A stretch of DNA of 60,924 nt from Basidiobolus meristosporus CBS 931.73 (taxonomy: Eukaryota; Basidiobolomycota; Basidiobolomycetes; Basidiobolales; Basidiobolaceae): assembly GCA_002104905.1 (NCBI GenBank), contig MCFE01000536.1:1-60924 (forward strand), given 5' to 3'. This document shows positions 37,181 to 46,555 of this stretch, in pieces. The stretch's first letter is position 1, and each line of letters opens with the position of its first letter. Both the position numbers and the translations under genes were made by a program. Under the pieces are notes generated by a model. It worked only from the letters and a program-made list of their open reading frames with translations, was not told the origin of the DNA and did no database searches.

Positions 37181-38700
37181 CTTCACCAAGACAGAGGAGA
37201 GGAAAGAGAGCGATGGGTATCAGGTGGGAGATGGGAAATGGGAAGGGAAAGGAATGGAATGGAGAGGAGTGGAGTGGAGTGGACAGCGGTATAAAATCTG
37301 GTTGTCGAAAGATACTATCTCAAGGCAGCCCAGGTGCTCACGTTGGTCCTGTACCCACTATTTATTCCCGTCTGGGGATTCACGAGAACGGACCACTCAA
37401 ATCGCTGCCACTCCTTTTCCCTCACCCGCGTCCACAGTAATCCCTGCAATCTGGAAACAAGCCTGTATCCGTAGAGTCCAGGACCAGTTGCGCCTATGAG
37501 GACTGTACCATCCCTCAGAATGAATATGAGCCAGCCCCTTAATTTGCCTGGGATCCCCTTGAAGCTGAGTTGCTGCATGTCTCGTCTGCCGGGTAATTAC
37601 ACGAGTTTCTAGCTGGAAAGAGGTGTGCGTGTGTGGGGAAAGGGGAATTGGCCTCATCGGCGCGTTCGATTCCATCCCAAGAATCCGAATGGCGCTGTCA
37701 GGCGGTGCATCGGACCCTTCACGGGATGGCCGAAGGGACGGGAGTGGACAGGAGTGCATGGAATCCCATGGCTGGATGGATGCTATAAAAGCCTACGTGG
37801 GGTGGGATTGGCGAACCGCACGGCGGCTCTTGTGATCTCTTCGGCGTGCCTATACCGTTTGGGTTGTGCAAAGTGGACGCGATTGACAATCTATCCAGGG
37901 GTGTACATCGACCATCGCCATTCTGCCATGAACCCATCGGGGGTGTTTCAGTGGGGGGATATTCATTCGTGTGAGCGATTTGTCGAACTTCGGACGTATA
38001 CTACAATGTATGGAAATCGGCTCGGTTCTTCGTTTCACCAGTTTTATGGGGTCGCCTAATGGCTCATCAGTACGGGAGTCGCCAGTTGCCGTTTTTGCAA
38101 TGGCCTCGTCGGCCGCAACGATCAGCCAGCAATTACTCTGCCCAGAGATTTCAGGCCGCTCCTTAGCTGGACACTACCGTTTTGCCGACTTTTCTAGGTT
38201 CAGGCGCCAGAAAAGTGAGGCGTGCCCTACAGACGATCCATCAACGCCCAGCTTCACCAACGAGAGGTCACTCACCTCACTGGGGCCAACCATCCCAGCA
38301 GCTTTGAAGATGAAGGGATTAGGGCGAGTATACTGGGCAGCAGGTGAATCCGTGGTTCTGCATGATCTGCATCTCAAACGTCGAATATGGTTGCTCGAAT
38401 CCTGTTTCAATGATCAGCCGATGGTAATTAGTCTCACACCGTCCATATGAGTAGAATTGTTGGCATATTGGTATTAATGAATGGACACTACATCACTTCA
38501 ACGAGCCCACCAGTCCCACGTGAATGGTTACGGTGTGCCATCAGGAAATGGGCCGGGCATTCTATGGCTTTTCAATGAATTCCACATTGCACAGACCCCG
38601 ATAGGAGTGAAATTGGCTGGGAAATCTGTGGGGAGTGACACGATTTTCTTGCGTCAGAATCCGGGTTTTGTCAGTCAACCGCACATCAAGAGTTGATTAG
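37181..38700. other. Intergenic with purine-rich GGAGT-type run
   Basis: No gene supported. A run of GGAGT/GGAAT-like pentamers lies at about 37252-37285 just upstream of the membrane-protein gene. Many overlapping frames on both strands lack coding features. Confidence 0.45.
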
Positions 38701-38873
38701 AGAAACTTTGCACACATGTTCTTGGGACCTTCCTAAACATAATCTACGTTTTCGCTTTGCCAAGATCAAATAAAAGCACAAACACCACCTGTACATTCAA
38801 TATATCATTAAGTGAAAATCGCAGAATCTATTGGTTCTCCCAATCATCTCCAATATCTGCAAAACTCTTGCAA
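38701..38873 (+). repeat. Copia LTR fragment, 3' part
   Basis: Matches the 3' half of the intact LTR at 58341-58689: the CCAAACTTTGCACACAT-type block, the CATTCAATAAATCATTAAG-type block and the CCAATCATCTCCAATATCT-type block appear in the same order. Both ends are truncated. Confidence 0.8.
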
Positions 38874-38981
38874 GTATAAGATATACAATAATATCTCAAT
38901 ATATGGGCATCAGTATTTATATAAAGAATAACTGGTACAAGTCACCTAAACTATTTTGATCAGGATCCAAAGAGTGCAAAA

Positions 38982-39089
38982 TGTTGTAAATTTCATAATT
39001 ACACCCAAATATTCCCCTAGCTTAGTTACTTGGATCATTACCTACAAATCTTTGAGAATTCTGACCAAATTACTTCTGGGGATTTACTT
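38982..39089 (+). repeat. Copia LTR fragment, 5' part
   Basis: Begins TGTTGTAAA like the intact LTR and follows it through the TTAGTTACTTGGATCATTAC and GACCAAATTAC blocks, then stops within the GGATTTACTT block. Confidence 0.75.
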
Positions 39090-39144
39090 CAGCAGGCAGA
39101 ATGAATATATTGCTTAAGTACCACAAAGTATTTTGTGGATATTC

Positions 39145-39855
39145 AATAGGTATTCATGGCAAAAGTGGCAGCAACCAAGCATATATTTGCAAGATGCATA
39201 TGTACCAGCAATGCAAGGTATATGGCAGCATTGCAAGTATCACAGTGAAAAGCTATAAAGTTCAGGTGATAGAGATGTGTTAATTGCAGTGGGTGTGCAC
39301 ATATGCAGAGGTTAGTAAACAGGAGACTGTGGTTTTCTTTTTATTTAAGCTACATATAGAGTACCCATGGTAGTAGTGGGTAAGCAAATAAATAGGCATG
39401 GCACTAAAGTGGAATGTATTAATGGTGCAAGGCAAGGTAGAAAATAAAATCTTTTTGGTAGATTGGTACAGTAGCATTATACAGGATTAGCAGTAGGCCA
39501 CCATACTACCATGTTAATGTCAACAGAGGTTTGCATAATGGCTATCAAAACACTGTCAAGTTTTTTGCCATATAAGGCAGTTGTACTTATTGGCCAGTTA
39601 GTTCCACTCAAATAAATGTAGACTGCATTAAGACTATCTATATGCCAAGCAAGCCCTGCAACTAGACCATTGAAACAACATCAAGTTTATTACTTTATTT
39701 GGCAGTAGAAACAGCAAATAGCCATCATGATCCCACTATAAGATTGTAAAGAGGGTCAAGAATTCCAAGCAGCTGGCATTATAACAGCCTCATCATGGGA
39801 TCCTGACAGCTGATCTAAATTGGATCCACCCAAGGGACCAAAATATTTTTCATAG
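39145..39855 (-). repeat. Dispersed repeat, copy A
   Basis: The minus strand aligns by eye over its whole length with the plus strand of about 56735-57365, for example the AAAGAGGGTCAAGAATTCCA block near 39745 and the TTTGCTTACCCACTAC-type block near 39385. Identity in the blocks inspected is roughly 75-85%. No coding frame. It abuts a copia gag remnant on its right. Confidence 0.7.
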
Positions 39856-39947
39856 GGTTATTAGTATTTGATTTTCTTAATTCCTCATGCAGGAGCCTTC
39901 CAGTTTAGAAGTTTCAAGTCCAATCTTAAGTTCTGGACTCTTGGGAA

Positions 39948-41026
39948 AATACTGTTGTAAGAGTCTTGGAGATATTGGAAGTGATTGGGAGGACAAGTAG
40001 ATTACATGGTTTTCACTTAATGATTCATTGAATGTAAAAGTAGTACTGATACTTTTAAATGGTCTTGACATAACAAACATGTAGAGTAGGTTAAGGAAGG
40101 TCCCAAGAACATGTGTGCAAAGTTTGGGGCTGTTTGGACAACTTGTCTAATTTTCATGTTCTGGGTAAATATTCTAAGTAAATCCCAACAAGGAATTTGG
40201 TCAGTATTCTCTAGGATTTGAAGGTAATGATCTAAGTGACTAGACTTGTTCCGTTGGATAGTGCCACATTGAGCCATGAGTGCCAAATAGTGCCATAGTG
40301 TGCCTGAGAGCCATAACAGACCTAAACTTGGCCACAGAGTGTGACATATATTTCTGCATATTCATGCAAAGCAGCCCCTGTGTTTCACCTACTGTGCAGG
40401 AGAAAATCAATTTTTTAACCTTTTTTTTGGGATCAAAATTGTGCATGACATAAAAGAGCACAGACAGACTGAAGATATGCATCTGGTACACAATACCCAT
40501 GGCACTCTAAATCTAGCCCCACAGGCTTGTAGCATGTCACAAAAATGCATGGCACTATCTTGGTCCACTGGTACTATCTGGCACTATAAGTGCTTTGTAT
40601 AGGTTCTACTTTAGGGCTAATATTTAAATATAGTGCCAGATAGTACCAGTGGACCAAGATAGTGCCATGCATTTTTGTGACATGCTACAAGCCTGTGGGG
40701 CTAGATTTAGAGTGCCATGGGTATTGTGTACCAGATGCATATCTTTAGTCTGTCTGTGCTCTTTTATATCATGCACAATTTTGATCCCAAAAAAAAGGTT
40801 AAAAAATTGATTTTCTCCTGCACCGTAGGTGAAACACAGGGGCTGCTTTGCATGAATATGAAGAACTCTATGCCACACTCTGTGGCCAAGTTTAGGTCTG
40901 CTATGACTCTCAGGCACACTATGGCACTATTTGGCACTCATGGCTCAATGTGGCACTATCCAACGGAACAAGTCTACTAAGTTAGGTGCATATTTAGGTG
41001 GAATTACAAATTTTTACAACAAATAC
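39948..41026 (-). repeat. Solo copia LTR with 5-bp target duplication, split by a foldback element
   Basis: LTR at 39953-41021, bounded by TGTTGTAA and TTACAACA and flanked by AATAC at 39948-39952 and 41022-41026. Without the 737-bp insertion it is 332 bp. It sits inside an older gag. Having one LTR between perfect target duplications is the mark of LTR-LTR recombination. Confidence 0.85.
40243..40975. mobile_element. 733-bp foldback element with 346-bp inverted arms
   Basis: Arms 40243-40588 and 40629-40974 are reverse complements of equal length with only scattered differences, around a 40-bp centre (40589-40628). The ends read GACTTGTTCCGTTGG and its complement. ACTA flanks both sides (40239-40242 and 40976-40979), and removing the element plus one ACTA restores the LTR sequence. 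Both arms carry repeated TAGTGCC/GGCACTA motifs near the ends and near the centre. There is no coding capacity; similar 87-codon frames on the arms are mirror images of the same non-coding sequence. Looks like a non-autonomous foldback or long-TIR MITE; superfamily unknown. Confidence 0.85.
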
Positions 41027-41039
41027 AAGGTGCTGAAGC

Positions 41040-41370
41040 TGTTGTAAGAGTCTTGGAGATATTGGAAGTGATTGGGAGGACAGGTAGATATGTGGTTTTC
41101 ACTTAATGACATATTGAATGTAAAAGTAGTATTTATACTTTTACCTGGTCTTGGCATAACAAACACATAGAATAGGTCAAGGAAGGTCCCAAGAACATGT
41201 GTGCAAAGTTTGGGGCTGTTTGGACAACTTTGAGAATTTTCATGTTCTGGGTAAACATTCTAAGTAAATCCCAACAAGAATTTTGGTCAGTATTCTCTGG
41301 GATTTGAAGATGATGATCTAAGTGACTAAATTAGGTGAATATTTGGGTGGAAATACAATTTTTTACAACA
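41040..41370 (-). repeat. Solo copia LTR inside old gag
   Basis: Starts TGTTGTAAGAG and ends TTTTTACAACA (331 bp), matching the reverse complement of 58341-58689. Flanked by GAAGC and GAAAC, a plausible 5-bp target duplication with one change. It interrupts gag just after the codons for a DKF motif. Confidence 0.8.
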
Positions 41371-41577
41371 GAAACTTGTCCATCAGGCTATTCAGGATGG
41401 TAACTATTACATCCTCATTGGTAGCTTGCACAGCCACTGATTCCACCTCCCTAACCAACATGATAAATCTATCAATTAGATTTCTTGTTTCACCTCCTGG
41501 GAGCATATTTGCTGCAAAATATTTTTGTCAAAGATACATCTTTATGGCTACTGATGGTGACTTGAAGGTTTCTACTA

Positions 41578-41923
41578 TGTTGTCAGAGTTTTGGAGATAT
41601 TGGAAGTTATTGGGAGAACACAAGAATGATGTGGTTTTCATTTAATGATTTATTTAATGTAAAAGTATTATACAAGTTATGCATAGTTTTGGCAAAAGCA
41701 ACACATAGAGTATGCTTAGGAAGGTCCCAAGAACATATGTGCATGGTCTTGAGCAGCTTGTATAGCTTTGAGAAATTTCATGCTTGGGTACCTAATGTTC
41801 TGGTGAAAAATGAAAAGTAAATCTCAACAAAGAATTTGGCCATAGTACCCTAAGAATTGTAGGTAATGATCAAAATGACTAAGTAAGGGGAATATGCAGG
41901 TGCAAATCTGAGCTTTTACATCA
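41578..41923 (-). repeat. Older copia LTR inside gag
   Basis: 346 bp similar to the intact LTR in reverse orientation but visibly more diverged. It separates gag codons that are adjacent in the 58.7-kb copy. Target duplication not clear. Confidence 0.7.
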
Positions 41924-42036
41924 ATCTAATGCATGTGCAACAATCTGTGGCATTTTTGCTCTTGAGCATTGAATTAGCAATTTATCTGTAAATTTCCAGT
42001 AAAGTAGTGGTAGACAGTCCACAGAGTGACAGCTTG

Positions 42037-42048
42037 GGACTCATAACC
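42037..42048 (-). other. Primer binding site of old copia element
   Basis: Reads GGTTATGAGTCC on the minus strand, one change from the 58.69-kb site, directly after the LTR end at 42049. Complementary to the anticodon arm of initiator tRNA-Met. Confidence 0.7.
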
Positions 42049-42737
42049 TGTTCCAAGTGCTTTGGAGATATAGGCAATGATTGGTAGTACAAGCAGATTT
42101 TGTTGCTTCCCATAATGGTATATGGAATGTAATGGTAGTATTTATACTTTACATGTTCCTGGCAAAGTAGAGATATAGGGTATGCTGAGTAAGGTCTCAA
42201 GAACATGTATTCAGGTTCTTGGGCTGTTTGGACAGCTCACAAAATTGTTGCAATATTCTGAGGAGTATTAGATGTGATGTGGAGAGCCAGAAGACTTATA
42301 TGTTATTCACATGTACATTTATTGATCAGAAGTATGGTATTTATTCTTTTGATGGAGAAAGACAAAAATCTGAGAGTTTGCTAGGGAAAGTCTCAATAAT
42401 ATGTGTGCAAATCTTCGGGTCTTTTGAACAGCTTGGAGAAAGGTCATAATTGGGGTATTTGATAATCTGGTGAAAGTATTCCAAGTAAATCCTAACAAGA
42501 GATTTGATCATGGCAGCATACCAATCACAAAGTAAGATTTATGTGACTAAGTTAGCATGAATATTCAGGTGACAACTTAATAATTGCAATAGAAATTTCA
42601 TTATCTGGGTACCAGATGTTTTAGTGAAAATATTCCAACTGAATCCCAACAAACTTGGTCAGAGTTCTCTAAGACTTATAGACTATAGTATAGGTGGCTC
42701 AGTTAGGTGAATAGCTAGTTGTAACTACCAAGCTTAC
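42049..42737 (-). repeat. LTR of old copia element, split by another LTR
   Basis: LTR sequence at 42049-42245 continues at about 42593-42737, separated by a complete minus-strand LTR at 42246-42592. The two parts together follow the order of the intact LTR. Confidence 0.7.
42246..42592 (-). repeat. Divergent copia LTR inserted in an LTR
   Basis: Begins TGTTGCAATATTCTGAGG and ends TTGCAATA. Flanks AAAAT and GAAAT fit a 5-bp duplication. It shares diagnostic bases with the plus-strand LTR at 42738-43085 and differs from the 39.9- and 41.0-kb LTRs, so it belongs to another subfamily. Confidence 0.7.
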
Positions 42738-43085
42738 TGCTGTAATGATTAAGTTGTCACCTAAATATTTGTGCCAACTTAGTCACATAGATCTTATTCT
42801 TTAATTAGCATTCTGTCCTGACCAAATTTCTTGTCGGGATTTACTTAGAATATTTTCACCAAATTATCAGGTACCCATATTATGATCTTTCTCAAGTAGT
42901 CCAAAAGCCCCCAAACTTTGCACACATATTGTTCGGACCTTCCCTAATAAACTCCACACATTTGTTTGCTCTACTTTATCAACTGTATAAATGCCATACT
43001 TTTGATCAATAAAGCCACAAGTGAATAACATGTAAATCCTCTAGTTCTCCACATCACTTCCAATACTCCTCAGAATATTGCAACA
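42738..43085 (+). repeat. Divergent copia LTR, plus orientation
   Basis: 348 bp from TGCTGTAATG to GAATATTGCAACA, with the order of blocks of the intact LTR. Inverted relative to the LTR at 42246-42592, with which it shares subfamily-specific bases. Confidence 0.75.
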
Positions 43086-43339
43086 AATACAACAGCTTTC
43101 ACTTGATAATTTAATGCATCCATTATATTTACACAGCTGTATGATTTTAATTAAATTATTTTAGGTAGATACTTGCAAAGAGCCTGACTAAGATATTGTG
43201 TAAGCTCATGAGCTAGTAGCTAAACAAGTCATCTGAAGAATTAACTTGGTGTAAATATGTACCTCACAGCAGAAATTGCTTGGAAAACAGCAATTTCAAA
43301 AATTGACATTTTAGTACCAAATCAGAAGCAAAATGTGCT

Positions 43340-43682
43340 CTAAACATTGAGCTTACATCCACACCATCCATATTATCTGCAACTCTACCCAGCTTATTGT
43401 CAAGTTGTGAGTTACATGCTTAGGATTTTGTTTGTACAATACAAGCTGATTCTTGGAATTATGAAGGCCTGGGAGTTATTAATATTCATGACCTGTCCAA
43501 CTGCCCCCAAACTTCGTCCACAGCTCTTGGGGACCTTTCTTAAGACAATGCTACCTTTAGTTCTGCAAGGTTCTCATAAGAGTAAAAATATCTTACTTGA
43601 ACTCAATGAACCACAGGTGAGTCTTATGCAATCCCTTTAGTTCTCCAAATCACTCCTAGTACTCCCTGGAATCCTGCAACAA
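43340..43682 (+). repeat. Ancient copia LTR-like sequence
   Basis: Weak but ordered similarity to the 3' part of the LTR: CCCCCAAACTTCGTCCACA, GGGGACCTTTCTTAA, GTTCTCCAAATCACT and a terminal CCTGCAACA. The oldest copy in the cluster by divergence. Confidence 0.5.
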
Positions 43683-44111
43683 AATGTTTGTGCCAGCATT
43701 AGTTAGCTTAACCGTATTTGTCATACCTAGTGCCCATTTCTATCAGCTATATCTGCTAAGTAGCTCAGCTACTATAATTGCTGTTTGTAAGGTATAAATT
43801 TACTACAGAAAGCATATTGTTCCATAAATAAGTTCTTATTTGGTGTCACTTGGACAATTGCTGTTCACTCCGGACAGAGCAGTACCAATTCCAATATAAC
43901 CCAGCCCTGTTAGTCGAGTTGGACCCAATGCGCATAAGCGTGATATATAAGATTCAGCAAACACACATGCACTTCGATCTTTTCGCCTCAGTGTTGATAG
44001 CGCATTGCTTTAAATAGGCAATGGGGCACTGGGCCACTAATTATTCGGAATCGCACTGCCAAATCACCGTGCTCATCTGGTTCCACCCGACACGCTGATG
44101 AGATAACACAT
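43683..44111. other. Intergenic, no gene recognised
   Basis: Junction between the LTR cluster and more GC-balanced sequence. Nothing supported. Confidence 0.45.
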
Positions 44112-45145
44112 TTATAATCGCAGTCGCTCGTCACCCAAAAAGTCCGACTTCAACCCATTGAGGTCATGATATTTTGGACGAACTCCAATAATAGCCGCAG
44201 ACACTGCTGCATATATACTCAGCCAGTCATACTTACTAACTTCAGTGATCCAGAAATTTTCCAAAACGTTTGGAGATTTCTGGAGACCAATAACCTCGTT
44301 ACGAGAATAGATGCACCGACACCCACCAAGCAGAAATAGCCCATCTAGGACCATAGAACCCTGGGAAGTATAACGCTCTCGAATGAGAGTGAGGGTGCCT
44401 GGTGAATATACTTGATCTGCTACCGCTTGAAACCTAGAGAATATCAAAATACGCTGGTAAACCAATATCAAGACGGGCTTGGGATTTAAGCATAGAGAAA
44501 AAGCAAAATAGCCTAACGAACCCAATCCCATCGAAATAATTTGATAATGATATTACCCATTGTATTGGTAACAATCTAACGCCTTCTTCGCCCATTTTAG
44601 TAGGTGCAAGTTAGAACTCTGTTCTGGAACCAAAGATGGCATAAATGGACAAGTCAAAATGCAGTAGATACATGAAAGAGGATATCCCAGCCCATATTTG
44701 TAAACATCATGAATTCCTTCATCTTCGCACCCCAAGCACCCAAGTTCTGATTACCTTTTATGTGCGTGACATCGATTTAGCAATGATCTCAGCAGCATCA
44801 TACCTTTCTGGCTCTCTTGTTTGAGTTGCTGGCTGTGGGCATTTAACTGGCAAACTGAGTGATATACGACAACATGTACCAGGCAACCAGTTGGAGGACA
44901 ACGAGGCAAGGGCGTTGGACAGCACCTACTGTAGATATTGGTTTCTTGTTGAGCCAGCCAAGCGATTTTCCTTTGCTGCCCCTTTTCGATCTGAAGCTCC
45001 AAGTGAATGAAGCGTCAATTTATGTTAACCAGCAACCAACCACATGCCGCCCAGACACTACACATATCAACTGACCGTATTTCAATCTTGTGCCTTTCCA
45101 CAGATACGCTAAAAGTGCTAGCAATGCAATCACCCTTAAGTACAT
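44112..45145 (-). CDS. Doubtful multi-exon gene with N-terminal membrane anchor
   Basis: An ATG at 45145 opens a 23-codon exon encoding a hydrophobic start (MYLRVIALLALLAYLWKG) that ends at a GTCAGT donor (45075). Downstream there are coding-like stretches with usable splice sites: a Gln-rich one near 44995-44925, one with GAWGAKMKEFMMF near 44715-44665, one with LKWAKKALDCYQYN near 44610-44550, and a longer open frame at 44531-44112. I could not fix one phase-consistent model through to a stop. It could be a real gene for a membrane-anchored protein or a decayed one; family unknown. The bounds are approximate. Confidence 0.3.
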
Positions 45146-46468
45146 AACCAATCGCCGGGAGCATCAATCGACACCAGCCATATGTAGTCTCAAATTGGTG
45201 TGTTCTCGGACCCTGGTCACCTCTCGATACCCCGCCCTTCTAGCCCGGTACTAGGGTGCGTTGCCCCGTCGAGGGCCCAATGAGCGATACCCTTGGCACC
45301 CAGTAGCCGCAAAGTGCCCAGCAATACCATCGTCTGAGCTCCACATGGGTTGCTTGGTGTTGTAACAGGCAGATAGGTCAATGTGGGTGGAGCATGCGGA
45401 TACTCCACGCCCATTGGACTATCATTGCACTAGTGCAGAATCAGCACCCTGGTTAAATTCCCACCATCAATGCAATTCACGTCAGCTGGGGAGATTCTAC
45501 ACCTCGTAACTGAGCTAACAAATAAACCTGCCTCACTCGGAGTTATGGTGCTCGAGATAATCTCAGCAAGTGCCACAGGCGGATGCGTCATTCTAAGCCA
45601 GCAACCAGTGTCTGGCGAAACAACCCATTTTAACTGGAACTCGCATCCACCAAAGGTTTCAGAAAAATAGAACTAAACTCACAATAGCGAGGTATCAACT
45701 AGATTGGAATTCACAATGTTCCACCAAGAGGAAGGCCAGTGGATGCCTATCAACCAGGGAAATCACGTGCCGTCCTGGATTATACCAGCAGAGGGCTGGC
45801 TCTAAATTCATTAAGCGACATTCAGCTGCTCAAATGGCTCCAAATGTAACACCCAAAAAAGGTTCGTGTTCGTCGCTACAAGAGCATGCTTATCAGAGTA
45901 CAGTGTTCCGGTAAGTTCGCTATCAATGTAGTCTCCCCGGTTTATTTCGAGGCGGTAGTGGTCGTTCATTGATAACAGAATGGCCCTTTTCGAGCTCGTT
46001 ATCTAAGGCCGCTCTGCACGAATCAGATCGGTTTCGCCTATCTATTCGGTGGAAAAAAAAAGCTCACATCACCATTTGTCATACCAAAAATCTATCCTTT
46101 TGCTATCACTATTATTACATCAACATAATTTCGGCTGATTGATTTGGACATACATCAACGGCACCTCGTGTAATATTTGACTACAGGAAGGTCACTTTAG
46201 TAATCGTAGAAAATTAATCATTGTGACTTATTTTGATGGGCTGTTTCATATTCTCGCCACGCGAAATCTTTCCAGAATTCATCTCGCTCGTATCAAGCTC
46301 ATACAATTAGTAATCCCCAACTTGTGTGTTATTTACAAATAATCGCTTATGGGTGGTTACCGTGTCCTCGAGCATTTTCCGCTTTGGTGCTCGATTTTGG
46401 CATGACGTACTCCAGACCGCCACTTGATTGGGGGATATTTTGGTCCAGCTTCATCTTGATTCAAGGAC
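45146..46468. other. Intergenic / GS-III upstream region
   Basis: No supported gene. Contains GATAA near 45972 and TTATC (GATAA on the minus strand) near 46000, weak candidates for nitrogen-regulatory GATA factor sites. Confidence 0.4.
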
Positions 46469-46475
46469 TATAAAT
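46469..46475 (+). promoter_or_regulatory. TATA box of glutamine synthetase III gene
   Basis: TATAAAT lies 87 nt upstream of the ATG at 46556 and is followed by a pyrimidine-rich leader, typical of a highly expressed fungal gene. Confidence 0.45.
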
Positions 46476-46555
46476 TTCCGCCGAAGCGCCCTCAACCTTA
46501 TTCTTCCCCCTTCTCTAGTTATTTGGTAGTGCCTTGTAACAGGTCAAGTTTCAAT

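Larger units (their letters stand above)
39838..42048 (-). pseudogene. Old copia element: broken gag, interrupted by three LTRs
   Basis: Pieces of one minus-strand gag collinear with the gag at 58694-59554: 42048-41924 (PBS and gag start, then a deletion of about 190 bp, then the KLLIQCSRAK region), about 41577-41371 (SPGSIF/ILNSL antisense region), 41039-41027, and 39952-39838 (the ELRKSNTNN end). The gaps are exactly the LTRs at 41578-41923, 41040-41370 and 39953-41021. Stops and frameshifts are common, so it is dead. Confidence 0.75.

Noticed and set aside
40240-40980. Two near-identical open frames of 86-87 codons on opposite strands
   Set aside because: They are mirror images on the two arms of the foldback element, not duplicated genes.
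41322-41645. 107-codon plus-strand frame
   Set aside because: Antisense shadow of a copia gag remnant; the same antisense frame occurs opposite gag at 59011-59202.
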